Positions 8,920-17,989 of a stretch of 64,000 nt of DNA are shown here, in pieces. The notes below the pieces were generated by a model. It worked only from the letters and a program-made list of their open reading frames with translations. It ran no database searches and was not told where the DNA came from. The DNA lies in contig NZ_CP091819.1 of assembly GCF_019740355.2 (NCBI RefSeq), positions 3,038,001-3,102,000 of the forward strand, in the 5' to 3' direction. Position numbers and translations under genes: made by a program. Within the stretch, counting starts at the first letter, position 1, and each line of letters starts with the position of its first letter. Origin of the DNA: Paracrocinitomix mangrovi. Lineage in GTDB: Bacteria > Bacteroidota > Bacteroidia > Flavobacteriales_D > Crocinitomicaceae.

Positions 8920-9921
8920 ATGAAGATTGTAGTACCAATGGCGGGTAGAGGAAGTAGGTTAAGACCTCATACGTTAACAGTTCCAAAACCATTGATTCCG
9001 GTGGGTGGTAAGCCAATTGTTCACAGATTAGTGGAAGACATTGCCAAAACGTCTGCAGACAAGGTTACTGAAATTGGGTTTATTATCGGTGATTTTGGAA
9101 AAGAAGTAGAGCAAGAACTTTTAGCAGTTGCTGAAACCTTAGGCGCTAAGGGAAAAATCTTTTATCAAGAAGAGGCTTTGGGCACTGCTCATGCAGTTTT
9201 ATGTGCTGAGGAAATGTTGGATGGTCCTGTTGTGGTGGCTTTTGCAGATACGCTTTTCCGTGCAGATTTTACTATGAGTCCGGATGTGGATGGTGTTTTG
9301 TGGGTGAAACAAATAGATGATCCTTCTGCTTTTGGTGTGGTAAAATTAGATGCAGAGGGTACGATTACGGATTTTGTTGAGAAACCAAAAGAGTTTGTTT
9401 CTGATTTGGCCATGATTGGTATTTACTATTTCAAAGAAGCCGAAAAATTGAGAACAGAATTAAAATACCTAATCGACAATAATATAATTAAAGGTGGAGA
9501 GTACCAATTGCCGGATGCCTTGAGACGATTGACTGAAAAAGGTACTAAGTTTAAACCGGGAGAGGTTAATGAATGGTTGGATTGCGGTAATAAAGCTGTT
9601 ACAGTATTCACCAATCAAAGAGTATTGGAATTTGACAAAGACAAACAACTGGTTTCAGATAAAGCAACAATAAACAACTCAGTTATTATTCCTCCATGCT
9701 ATATTGGAGATGGTGCTGTTATTAAAAATTCGGTTATTGGTCCTCATGTTTCAGTAGGTGCTGCAACTAAAATAAGCGGTTCCGTTATTGTCAACAGTAT
9801 TATCCAAAAAGAAGCTGAAATCACTAATGCCAACATCAAAGATTCAATGATCGGTAACAAGGCTGCAGTATTGAAACAAGCTTCAGATATTAGTATTGGA
9901 GATTTTACAACAATAGATTGA
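8920..9921 (+). CDS. Sugar-phosphate nucleotidyltransferase with C-terminal hexapeptide repeats
   Basis: A 333-residue cytoplasmic enzyme. The N-terminal domain (1-235) is an NTP-transferase fold with signature GRGSRLRPHT (9-18) and KPLIPVGGKPI, then FADTLF with the metal-binding Asp. Residues 255-333 form a left-handed beta-helix of hexapeptide type (VIGPHVSVGAATKISGSVIV). It transfers NMP from an NTP to a sugar 1-phosphate, as in RfbA, GlmU or ManC enzymes; the sugar cannot be told. The stop and the TTG start of the following TPR gene overlap by four bases (TTGA), so translation is coupled. The neighbouring TPR/DUF4292/EnvC-like genes suggest an envelope polysaccharide or murein role. Confidence 0.88.
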   Translation: MKIVVPMAGRGSRLRPHTLTVPKPLIPVGGKPIVHRLVEDIAKTSADKVTEIGFIIGDFGKEVEQELLAVAETLGAKGKIFYQEEALGTAHAVLCAEEMLDGPVVVAFADTLFRADFTMSPDVDGVLWVKQIDDPSAFGVVKLDAEGTITDFVEKPKEFVSDLAMIGIYYFKEAEKLRTELKYLIDNNIIKGGEYQLPDALRRLTEKGTKFKPGEVNEWLDCGNKAVTVFTNQRVLEFDKDKQLVSDKATINNSVIIPPCYIGDGAVIKNSVIGPHVSVGAATKISGSVIVNSIIQKEAEITNANIKDSMIGNKAAVLKQASDISIGDFTTID

Positions 9922-11639
9922 AAATAATTAGAAACATATTATTCTTTTTTGTTTTGACTTTCACTGCATTGTCTTGCAAAAATACTGAAGAAACTGCAGG
10001 TCCAAAACGTCCTGTTGCAGATCCTTTTAAAACTACTTTTCATGAAGCCATACAGGAAAAGATGAGAGGTAATTTTGACGTGGCTGCCCAATTATTTGAA
10101 AAGTGTTTGACATACAACAATGAAAGTGATGCTGTGCATTTTGCCTTGTCAGATGTTTATGAGCAATTGAAAGATGAGGAAAAAGCTATTTCTCATGCTA
10201 AACAGGCTTTTGAAATTGACAAAAACAACAAATGGTATTCTATCAAATTAGCTAATATTTACTATGATAAAGGAGATTACCACAAAGCAGCAACTTATTT
10301 TGAATATGCTATTCAAGAAGAGAAAAACGTTGATGTAAAGTCAAGGTATGCCGAGTGTTTAATTTATTCAAAACAGTACAAAAAAGGTATTGCTGTTTTA
10401 GATGAAATAGAGGTTGAAATGGGTGTTTCTCCTCAACTAAGCTTAACAAAACACGATATGTATCTTGAATTAGGGGATACAGAGAGTGCAGAATTGGAGC
10501 TGAAAAAGTTAATTGAAGATAATCCATACGACATGGAGAATCGCTTAATTATTGCCGATTATTTTTTGAGAACGAATCAATCTGACAAAGCAGAAAAAGT
10601 GGCTAACGAAGCTTTAAAAGTTAGCCCAAATAATGGAGAAATAAGATTGATTTTGGCTGATATAGCAATTAGAAAAGGGGATTTAGAAACTTGTTTTAAT
10701 CACCTTGAAATAGGCTTTAAAGAAGATGATGTTTCTTTGAGCAGAAAAGTAGCACTAATAGGAAATCTTCAGCAGTATGCATTTGAAGATTCAGATGAAG
10801 GAAGGCAAATTAAATCAGGTTTAGACAGATTGTACAATGTGATTTATGATGAGAATGCGGAGAATGACACTTTGTTTCTGCAATATGGTTATTATCTACA
10901 ATTTCAAAACAAACCTTTAGATGCCATCAAACAATTTGAAAAGGCAGTTATAGTTAATCCAAATAGCTATGATACATGGATGCAATTGATTTACACCTAT
11001 TATCATATTGAGGATTATAAAGGCATGTTAAAAAGTGCTGGAGAGGCTGTTGCTTTGTTTCCGTCGCAACCTGAGCTGTTTTTGTTAGGCGGTATAGCAG
11101 CTACAGAAGTGGATGATTATAACAAGGCCGAAGAATGGCTTTATTATGGAAAAGAGTTGGTGATAAATGATCCGTCTTTGAGTTCAGAATTTCAGCATCA
11201 TTTAGGAAATTTAAGCAAGAAGCAAAAAGATTACGAACAGGCCAATATTTATTATGCCAAGGCCAAAAAGTTAGACGAGTTTAATGGCAACGTTTACTTT
11301 TCTCAAGCCATGTGCTATGTTGAGGAAGGAAAGGATGATTTGGCAATTAAGGAAGCTGAAACAGCTATTCAGTTAGCACCGACAAATCCATTTTTTTATG
11401 ATCTAAAAGGACTTGTTTACTTCAAGTTAGAGAAATATGATCAAGCCAGAAAATCATTTGAAAACGCATTGGTGTATGATGCTATTAATGCAAAAATTTT
11501 AGAGCACTTAGGAGATACTTATTATATGCTAGGTGAACAAGAAAAAGCAGTTGAATATTGGCAAAAATCAATGGATAATGGAGGTTATAATGCTTTACTT
11601 ATCAAAAAACTGAATGACAAAGAATATTATGAGCAATAA
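9918..11639 (+). CDS. TPR-repeat lipoprotein
   Basis: A 573-residue lipoprotein starting at TTG 9918, which overlaps the previous stop. The signal peptide has lipobox ALSC (Cys20). Almost the whole mature part is TPR: at least nine helical pairs, e.g. EAIQEKMRGNFDVAAQLFEK near the start and FENALVYDAINAKILEHLGD near the end. It should be anchored to the outer or inner membrane, acting as a periplasmic scaffold. Its place between a nucleotidyltransferase and DUF4292/EnvC-like genes repeats a Bacteroidota gene order that I recognise from memory. The downstream gene starts inside its last codons. Confidence 0.85.
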   Translation: MKIIRNILFFFVLTFTALSCKNTEETAGPKRPVADPFKTTFHEAIQEKMRGNFDVAAQLFEKCLTYNNESDAVHFALSDVYEQLKDEEKAISHAKQAFEIDKNNKWYSIKLANIYYDKGDYHKAATYFEYAIQEEKNVDVKSRYAECLIYSKQYKKGIAVLDEIEVEMGVSPQLSLTKHDMYLELGDTESAELELKKLIEDNPYDMENRLIIADYFLRTNQSDKAEKVANEALKVSPNNGEIRLILADIAIRKGDLETCFNHLEIGFKEDDVSLSRKVALIGNLQQYAFEDSDEGRQIKSGLDRLYNVIYDENAENDTLFLQYGYYLQFQNKPLDAIKQFEKAVIVNPNSYDTWMQLIYTYYHIEDYKGMLKSAGEAVALFPSQPELFLLGGIAATEVDDYNKAEEWLYYGKELVINDPSLSSEFQHHLGNLSKKQKDYEQANIYYAKAKKLDEFNGNVYFSQAMCYVEEGKDDLAIKEAETAIQLAPTNPFFYDLKGLVYFKLEKYDQARKSFENALVYDAINAKILEHLGDTYYMLGEQEKAVEYWQKSMDNGGYNALLIKKLNDKEYYEQ

Positions 11640-12456
11640 ATGGAAGACATACCTTGTGATTTTTATAGGAATTACTTGCATCAAAGCATCCTGTAAAAAC
11701 AATACAGTAGGAGGAACTCCTGATTGCCCTAAAACAGACTTTGAAACACTTGAAACTGCCTTGAGGAAAACAGTGCACGATAAGTTTAAATTTTTTTACT
11801 CAAAGGTTGATGTTGAGGTAAAAGACAGCAAAGGTTCAAATTCATTTGGCGCAACTTTAAAGATGAGAGCAGATTCGGCTTTTTCAGGTACTGTAAAAGT
11901 AGCCGGAATAATTGGAGCGGGATATTTGGTAGATCAGGATACTTTCGCCTTTAAAAATCGCCCTAAAAAATGCTACAAAAAAGAGAGCTATACAATGCTA
12001 TCAGAGATGTTTGGAACAGAAGTGAATTACACTTTTATGCAGCAATTAGTTTTGGGTGAAGCGCTAGGTCTGGAAAAAGTACAACAACTATATCCCTTGA
12101 AGTCTGATACTCATTTTATGCTTGGTTCGCATGACAAAAAGACTTTTGACAGATTGGCTAATTACAATCTGAAAGATGAGGAAATGAATGACATTTTTAT
12201 TCGATATTCTTTGAGATGTGATAACCATCAATTAGCCAAAATTGAGATTGATGTACCAAAAGATTCAGTGTATATTTTGGTAGATTTTAAAGAAAGACAA
12301 GAAGTAGAACAACTAATATTTCCAAAAGAAACATTTGTAAAAATTGTATCTCCTCAAGATTCGGTATTCATCAATTTAGAGTACGATAAATGTGAGTTGA
12401 ATGAGGAAATGAAAATCAATTTAAGTATTCCGGATAGCTATAGTGAATGTGAGTAA
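11629..12456 (+). CDS. DUF4292 family lipoprotein
   Basis: A predicted lipoprotein with signal sequence and lipobox-like KASC (Cys22). The body resembles the Bacteroidota DUF4292 family: a beta-rich protein of about 250 residues after the lipobox that looks like a LolA/LolB-like lipid-binding fold (SGTVKVAGIIGAGYLV near 85-100). I chose ATG 11629, which overlaps the TPR gene by 11 bases; ATG 11614 would add five residues (overlap of 26). It lies in the cluster with EnvC-like and TPR genes, so a role in outer-membrane or peptidoglycan assembly is inferred. Family assignment is from memory and moderately sure. Confidence 0.7.
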   Translation: MSNKWKTYLVIFIGITCIKASCKNNTVGGTPDCPKTDFETLETALRKTVHDKFKFFYSKVDVEVKDSKGSNSFGATLKMRADSAFSGTVKVAGIIGAGYLVDQDTFAFKNRPKKCYKKESYTMLSEMFGTEVNYTFMQQLVLGEALGLEKVQQLYPLKSDTHFMLGSHDKKTFDRLANYNLKDEEMNDIFIRYSLRCDNHQLAKIEIDVPKDSVYILVDFKERQEVEQLIFPKETFVKIVSPQDSVFINLEYDKCELNEEMKINLSIPDSYSECE

Positions 12457-13663
12457 AAACATATTGATTTTTGTTTGTTTGTTGATGGTCAACTTTGGCT
12501 GGTCTCAGCAAAAAGAGAGTGACCGTCTTAAAAAAGATCAGCAAGAGTTATTGAAGAAAATTGACTTCACAGAGAAGTTATTGCAGGACACCAAGCAAAG
12601 TCAAACTAACATTTCAGAAAGCTTAAATTTATTGGATAGAAAAATTCAGTATCGTCAGGATTTATTGAACAATTTGGATATTCAGTTGAGTCAAATTGAT
12701 GCTGAAATTGCTAATCTGCAAATTGAAATAATTCAGCTTGAACAGCAAATCATCAAACACAAAGAGCAGTATAAAAAGATGATAGTACAAGCTTACAACA
12801 TGAGAAATGATCAAGCTGCTTTAATCTTTATTTTAAGTTCTGAATCATTTAATCAAGCTAACAAGAGAATGGAGTATTTGGATCAGTTGCAAAAGTACAG
12901 AAAGGACCAAATCCGTAAAATCACAAGTGCAAAGGAAGAATTAGAAGCAAAGTTGGCCTTATTGGAGACTAAAAGAAATGAAAAAAAGAATCTGGCATCA
13001 TCTAAAGTAAATGAGCAAAGTAAATACATCAAGGACAGGGAGAAACAAAAAGTCACCATTGAAGAATTAAAAGGGAAGGAGCAGCAACTACAAGATGAAT
13101 TAGCTGAGCAAAAAAGAAAAAACAAAGAATTACAGAATGCGATTAATGCAGCTATCAACAAAGAAATTTTAGCCGAGAAAAAGAAAAATAACAACAAGCC
13201 TCCAAGTATGGAGGATACTAAGGAAATTGAACTGAGTAACAAAGGTTTTGAAGCCAACAAAGGGCGATTGCCTTGGCCTGTTAAAAAAGGAGAAGTTTCC
13301 AGAGGTTTTGGGCGTCAGCCTCATCCGGTATATTCAACTGTGTTTACCAATAATGACGGGATAGATATTTCAACAGTAAAGGGATCAACAGTAAGATCTG
13401 TTTACGAAGGTGAAGTCTCTTCAATTGTTGTAATTGGTGGTGCCGGGAAAGCTGTAATTATAAAGCATGGAAATTACCGAACCATTTACTCTAATTTACA
13501 GGAAACCTATGTTTCTTCAGGGGATAAAGTGACAGCCAAGCAAGAAATAGGAGCATTACTTGTAAATCCTAATGGTACTTCTGTTGTACATTTTGAAATT
13601 CGACTGGTAAGTGCTGAAGGAAACATCAGCATCATTAATCCAACTTATTGGCTTTATCGTTAA
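12443..13663 (+). CDS. EnvC-like murein hydrolase activator (coiled coil plus degenerate M23 domain)
   Basis: A 406-residue exported protein: signal peptide to about 22 (NFGWSQ), a long coiled coil (about 25-240) and a C-terminal LytM/M23 domain (274-406). The zinc site is degenerate: the HxGxD His is Asn304 (NDGID), the His of the Y.HL motif is Asn351 (YSNL), and the first His of HxHFE is Val381 (VVHFE). This is the pattern of EnvC and NlpD, which do not cut peptidoglycan but activate amidases during cell division. The start is GTG 12443 (or GTG 12449), overlapping the DUF4292 stop by 14 (or 8) bases. The loss of ligands is directly visible; the activator role is by analogy. Confidence 0.85.
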   Translation: MNVSKNILIFVCLLMVNFGWSQQKESDRLKKDQQELLKKIDFTEKLLQDTKQSQTNISESLNLLDRKIQYRQDLLNNLDIQLSQIDAEIANLQIEIIQLEQQIIKHKEQYKKMIVQAYNMRNDQAALIFILSSESFNQANKRMEYLDQLQKYRKDQIRKITSAKEELEAKLALLETKRNEKKNLASSKVNEQSKYIKDREKQKVTIEELKGKEQQLQDELAEQKRKNKELQNAINAAINKEILAEKKKNNNKPPSMEDTKEIELSNKGFEANKGRLPWPVKKGEVSRGFGRQPHPVYSTVFTNNDGIDISTVKGSTVRSVYEGEVSSIVVIGGAGKAVIIKHGNYRTIYSNLQETYVSSGDKVTAKQEIGALLVNPNGTSVVHFEIRLVSAEGNISIINPTYWLYR

Positions 13664-13665
13664 AA

Positions 13666-14790
13666 CTATTTTTTACTAAAAACTAACTGTCTGTTAGGTT
13701 GACTCTCTGCATCTTCAAAATGATCAAATTCATTTAAGTAACCAGATTCATCACCCAGTTGATATACGCTTGATTGACCATTCAATACAAAGTTGACGTA
13801 CCATACTTGCTCAGACATTTGAGGAGTTCCGTTTGTATTAGTTGCCGGCAACCATTTAGGAGATTTTCTGAAAGTCATAACAGCTCTATTTTCTAAAGCT
13901 TTAATGGCTTTTCTATATCTCCATTGTCTCTCCACTAATTTTCCTTTTTCATCTTTGATGGCAATACAATCTGCACCAGTTATGGTTAATTCTCCGGTTG
14001 TTTCTACAAGAAAAGTGATACGTACAGTTCCCTGTATTCCTTCATCATAAGCAGTTCTTGGATACACCAAATTTTCAGCAAACCACTTTTGTCTGTCTAT
14101 TGCAGTTCCTGGAAACGAAGCTTTTCTGCTTTGTGTAGTAAAGATGTCTTTGGATAATCCACTTTCGTTTTCTCTGTCTCCAATTTCTTTATCCGAAACG
14201 TCTTGCATGTTCACGTCAGGGTTTTGATCAGTTGTTTTAATGTCTTTTTTAAATGAGAAATTATTCAATGGATCGTTAACCGGAATTTCATTTGGATCTG
14301 TTTTAGGAAGTTTTTTGACATGGTTTAAATCATTGTCTTCATCTTCTAAATTACGTTCTTCTTCAGTTTCTAGATTTAAATTAAAAGCCATAAACTCAGC
14401 CGTATCGTGGTTTTCATTTTCAGTTTCGTCATAGGCTATTTCACTAGTTTCAATTGTATTTTCAACCTCATCTTCAGTAAAATAGTTGTAAGTAAAAATG
14501 CCAACAGTACCTACTGCCAACACTGATAAAGAAGTTATAATCCATTGTGTTAATCCCCAGCTTGCACTTCCTGCGGCACTAGCTGCACCTGATAAGCCGG
14601 CTACAGCATTAATTTCGGCCATCATGGCTTTTCTGCTTACTGTTTGAATCAACAATTGTTGATCATGAACCATTGACTTTAATGCCGGATCTGCATTCAT
14701 TTGCGCTTCAAATGATGCTGCTTGATCTGCACTCATTTCACCCGATAAATACTGGTCAATTTGTTCAAATTTTTCTAGTTCTGGTCTCAT
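13666..14790 (-). CDS. Anti-sigma factor fused to TonB C-terminal-like domain
   Basis: A 374-residue bitopic protein. Residues 1-60 look like an anti-sigma N-terminus (EQIDQYLSGEMSADQAASFE), followed by a transmembrane helix at about 79-101. An acidic, low-complexity periplasmic linker (105-210) leads to a TonB_C-type domain at about 228-340 (FAENLVYPRTAYDEGIQGTV, then FRKSPKWLP and WYVNFVL). The gene lies 23 bp behind an ECF sigma factor and is surely its regulator. The TonB_C-like domain may sense a TonB-dependent receptor state or envelope ligand rather than transduce energy; this is inference. No ExbB/ExbD genes are present. Confidence 0.82.
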   Translation of the reverse strand: MRPELEKFEQIDQYLSGEMSADQAASFEAQMNADPALKSMVHDQQLLIQTVSRKAMMAEINAVAGLSGAASAAGSASWGLTQWIITSLSVLAVGTVGIFTYNYFTEDEVENTIETSEIAYDETENENHDTAEFMAFNLNLETEEERNLEDEDNDLNHVKKLPKTDPNEIPVNDPLNNFSFKKDIKTTDQNPDVNMQDVSDKEIGDRENESGLSKDIFTTQSRKASFPGTAIDRQKWFAENLVYPRTAYDEGIQGTVRITFLVETTGELTITGADCIAIKDEKGKLVERQWRYRKAIKALENRAVMTFRKSPKWLPATNTNGTPQMSEQVWYVNFVLNGQSSVYQLGDESGYLNEFDHFEDAESQPNRQLVFSKK

Positions 14791-14813
14791 TTAACTTTGT
14801 TGGCTTCTGTAGT

Positions 14814-15365
14814 TTATGCGTTTTGGGTTTGAGTTTCTTTGGCAAGTTTTATGGCTTTTTCCATGCATTTATACTTCTGGGTTTTAGCTGAGTTTACACT
14901 TGTAAAACCAAGTTTTTCTGCAATGGTGTTCATGTTTTCTTTTTTGAAATAAAATAGTTCAAATATCTGCTTACACTTTTCTGTCACTTGATTTAATATG
15001 TGATTCAGTGCCTTAATTTTTTCTTCTTTCTCTTCATTATAACCAACATCATCAGCAGTAAGAATTAAAGTGTCTTTCCATTCCAGTTCAGGAGATCTTT
15101 GTCTTTTTCTGAGTTCATTTTTCCATAGGAATCTATTAATTCCATACAGGAAAGTGCTCAGTTTTGACGTTAATTCAAAATCTTTCTTGCTCACCTTTTC
15201 CATTAGTAGGATCAGACTGTCGTGAAAAATTTCTCTTGCAATTTCTTCATCACCTCCGCTAGACAGTATGTTGACGCGAACCTTAGGGTACTCTTTATAG
15301 AGTTCCTTTATAGCCGCTTCTCGCTTACCATTTCTAATAGCTGCTATTATTTTTTCATCTGTCAT
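14814..15365 (-). CDS. ECF-type RNA polymerase sigma-70 factor
   Basis: A 183-residue sigma factor with region 2 over about 20-90 (EEIAREIFHDSLILLMEKV, with a WKNELRKRQR stretch) and region 4 helix-turn-helix at about 130-175 (LNQVTEKCKQIFELFYFKKE, NTIAEKLG). The spacing and lack of region 1 and 3 mark it as an extracytoplasmic-function type. It is followed 23 bp later by an anti-sigma/TonB-like gene, the usual pair arrangement. Its targets cannot be deduced. No obvious TAnnTTTG promoter sits in the 92 bp shared with the divergent gene 15458-15799, so autoregulation from a sigma-specific promoter is possible. Confidence 0.9.
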   Translation of the reverse strand: MTDEKIIAAIRNGKREAAIKELYKEYPKVRVNILSSGGDEEIAREIFHDSLILLMEKVSKKDFELTSKLSTFLYGINRFLWKNELRKRQRSPELEWKDTLILTADDVGYNEEKEEKIKALNHILNQVTEKCKQIFELFYFKKENMNTIAEKLGFTSVNSAKTQKYKCMEKAIKLAKETQTQNA

Positions 15366-15457
15366 AGGTAGGTTTGTACATCTTATATGTCCGCCTTTTA
15401 AAAAAGTAACCTCTTTACTGAAAAAAAATTCCTATTTTCCCTTAAAATATTGAAAAC

Positions 15458-15799
15458 ATGAAGTTTAACATAAAGCCTAACACCTTAAATTACGAAGAAA
15501 TTAAACAAAAATTATCTGCCAAATTCCCCGATTATGAATTTAACATGAGAGGGAAACAGTATTTAGTATGTAAAAAAACAAGTACTGCCGGATGTAATAT
15601 TGTCATTAGAAAGAATAGAATGTTTGTGGTAGGTAATTTCCCTAGCATGGGTGGACAAATGTTGTTTATGTTACTGGTAGTGTTGCTAGGAGTGTTGATT
15701 CCTTTGATTGTTTACTTTGCAGCTTTTCATTCTAAATTGAAAAATTTGGAGAATGAACTTGGCGCTTACCTGAAGGAAGAATACGAAGATAAAGTCTAA
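15458..15799 (+). CDS. Small membrane protein of unknown function
   Basis: A 113-residue protein with a soluble N-terminal half (about 1-60, alpha/beta, including two Cys at 37 and 46) and one transmembrane helix around 66-92 (MLFMLLVVLLGVLIPLIVYF), then a short charged tail. I do not recognise a family. It is transcribed divergently from the ECF sigma gene, with 92 bp between starts, and its stop overlaps the stop of the convergent phosphatase gene by four bases. The proximity to sigma/anti-sigma genes suggests it may be a target or partner, but this is unsupported by sequence. Confidence 0.6.
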   Translation: MKFNIKPNTLNYEEIKQKLSAKFPDYEFNMRGKQYLVCKKTSTAGCNIVIRKNRMFVVGNFPSMGGQMLFMLLVVLLGVLIPLIVYFAAFHSKLKNLENELGAYLKEEYEDKV

Positions 15800-17904
15800 A
15801 TCTTAATACCGATAATACAAATATCATCTAGTTGTTCAATACTTCCTCTCCAGTTTTCAATGGTGTCATCTAATTGTTGTTTTTGAACATCCAATGACTC
15901 CTTATGAAGATTGATTAGTAATTGCTTGAAGTTAGAGTATTTGAACTTTTTGCCTTTGTCACCACCAAATTGATCCGCATAACCATCAGAGAAAAGATAA
16001 ACCATATCACCTTCTTGAAATTGAATGTTGTGGTCATCAAAAGCAGTTACCTGATCTGAGTAGCCAATAGGTTGTTTGTTGGCTTTAATCTCTTCAATTG
16101 ATTCAGATTTTATGTAGTACAAAGGATTATTGGCGCCTGCCCATATTGCCTTTTTGGTATTTAGGTCAATTCGTATCAGTGAGATATCCATTCCGTCTTT
16201 GGATTCACCTTGAAGTCCTTTTTGACTGAGTTCCGTTGTTATTTTTGCTTTGAGTTGATCTAATATAAAACCTGGAGATGCATCTTCTTCTTTTGCACAT
16301 ATTTCATTGAGATATGCAGTACCTAACATAGTTAGCATAGCTCCCGGAACACCATGCCCGGTACAATCTGCTACCGCTATGTACCAGTGATTATGATTTA
16401 CATAACTCCAAAAAAAGTCTCCTGAAACTATGTCTTTTGGTTTAAATAAAATAAAATGTTGTGGTAAGTGAGCGTGTTGATCATCATCTCGTAAAAGCGC
16501 TTCTTGTATGCGTTGAGCATATTTGATTGAATCTAGTAGCTCGGTATTTTTTTGTTCAATTTCAATTTTAGCCTCTTGTACCAGTTCCTTTTGTTTTTTG
16601 GTTTGATTTAAGGATTTGATAAGCATGTACACAAAAAAGGAAATCACAGCTAGTATCCCGAATGAAAAATATAAGATCACACTTTGTCTCTTTCTTTTTT
16701 CCTCTTCAGTTTTTAATCGTTGTGTGTTTTCTGCTTTTTCAATAGCTAATTGCTTATTGAATTCATGTTCAGCTTCAACTTTGCCTATTTCTTTGTTGTT
16801 GTTTTCTTTTTGTAAGGAATCGTGATAGACCAAATATTCTTCGTGATACTTTAGTGCCTGTTCAAACTTTCTATCTTGCTTTTCAATTTCTGTTAGCCTT
16901 ACTAAAGCTGAGATAATATCAACTTTTCTGTTTATCTCTTTTGCGATTTCTAGTCCTTCAAGAGAATAATATCTAGCTGAATCGTATTGACCCATTTCAG
17001 AGTATATTTTACCTCTCATTCGGTAGTCTGTACCTAATCCCTCTTTATCATTCAATTCGATATCAACTTGCACACCTTGTGCTGAATACGCCAGTGCTGA
17101 ATCATATTCTCCAATAATTGCATATGTTTCTCCGATATTGGTTATACAATGTCCTGCACTTCGTAAATTTCCAATTCTTCGCATCACCTCAAGAGACTCT
17201 TTGTACATCTGAATGGCTTTCTCATAATCTTGTTTGTAGTAAGCAACAATTCCCAGATTCATTCGAGCCTGATAGGCAGTTGTTGTATCCTGCATGGTTA
17301 AATACAAGTCATATGAGTTTTTAAAACATTCTTCGCTATCCTCAAAATTGGAGGTGTACAGATAGGTTATTCCCAAATTGTTATAGGTCACACCCAATCC
17401 ATCTAAATCTTCAATGTATTTAAATATTTCCTGGGCTTTTAAATAGTATTTGATGGCTTTTGGAAATTCACTGTTAAAATCATGAACCATTCCGTGTTGG
17501 TTGTATATTTTCCCAAGTTGTTTGTTGGTTTTCTTATTGTTGTTTTCCAGTTTCACAGTGTCTGCTTGTAACACATCCAAAGCCCTTTCAGTATACTCCA
17601 TTGCTTCTGCATATTGACCCTGATAGGTTAGAATGTTGGAATGGGTATTCAAGGCCATTGATATGTAAAATCTATCTGTTATGCTTTGAGCTATCATTAA
17701 TGCTTTTTCGGTAGCATTCTGAGCTTTTTCTATATCAAACGATTTTCCGTGATTACCAATTTGGGTTAATAGGCGGATTTTTGTGGTATCGGAATTTGTG
17801 TTTTCTAATTGCTGCTCAAACTCTTTTACCTGATCTTGTTTGTTGTTTTGTGCAAACAAGAAATTAAAGCTTACTAAGCAAATTATGGACAATAACACCT
17901 TCAT
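15796..17904 (-). CDS. TPR sensor protein with C-terminal SpoIIE/PP2C-type phosphatase
   Basis: A 702-residue membrane protein: signal peptide (1-18), TPR array (about 25-380), transmembrane helix near 412-434 (QSVILYFSFGILAVISFFVY), coiled coil, then a SpoIIE-type Ser/Thr phosphatase over about 470-702. Metal-site landmarks are present: DIVSGDFFW, VADCTGHGVPGAM and FSDGYADQFGG. Such proteins dephosphorylate anti-anti-sigma factors in partner-switch systems, but no STAS-domain or anti-sigma kinase gene is in the window. Its catalytic domain is similar to that of the propeller protein at 31356-34730. The start lies 20 bp from a copy of the dinB 3' end. Confidence 0.88.
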   Translation of the reverse strand: MKVLLSIICLVSFNFLFAQNNKQDQVKEFEQQLENTNSDTTKIRLLTQIGNHGKSFDIEKAQNATEKALMIAQSITDRFYISMALNTHSNILTYQGQYAEAMEYTERALDVLQADTVKLENNNKKTNKQLGKIYNQHGMVHDFNSEFPKAIKYYLKAQEIFKYIEDLDGLGVTYNNLGITYLYTSNFEDSEECFKNSYDLYLTMQDTTTAYQARMNLGIVAYYKQDYEKAIQMYKESLEVMRRIGNLRSAGHCITNIGETYAIIGEYDSALAYSAQGVQVDIELNDKEGLGTDYRMRGKIYSEMGQYDSARYYSLEGLEIAKEINRKVDIISALVRLTEIEKQDRKFEQALKYHEEYLVYHDSLQKENNNKEIGKVEAEHEFNKQLAIEKAENTQRLKTEEEKRKRQSVILYFSFGILAVISFFVYMLIKSLNQTKKQKELVQEAKIEIEQKNTELLDSIKYAQRIQEALLRDDDQHAHLPQHFILFKPKDIVSGDFFWSYVNHNHWYIAVADCTGHGVPGAMLTMLGTAYLNEICAKEEDASPGFILDQLKAKITTELSQKGLQGESKDGMDISLIRIDLNTKKAIWAGANNPLYYIKSESIEEIKANKQPIGYSDQVTAFDDHNIQFQEGDMVYLFSDGYADQFGGDKGKKFKYSNFKQLLINLHKESLDVQKQQLDDTIENWRGSIEQLDDICIIGIKI

Positions 17905-17924
17905 ACCATTGTGAATATAGTAAA

Positions 17925-17966
17925 TTATTGTCTCCTATTTGCTAACAATGGAGGTGGTTCACCGTT
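17925..17966 (-). repeat. 42-bp direct repeat, copy of the dinB 3' end (copy 1)
   Basis: Exactly 42 bases identical to 18937-18978, containing the last 13 codons plus stop of dinB. The match ends abruptly on both sides. This copy sits next to the phosphatase start and is separated from dinB by a 1 kb gene-containing segment. Confidence 0.95.
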
Positions 17967-17989
17967 TAAGGATTAATGTTTACGCTTAT

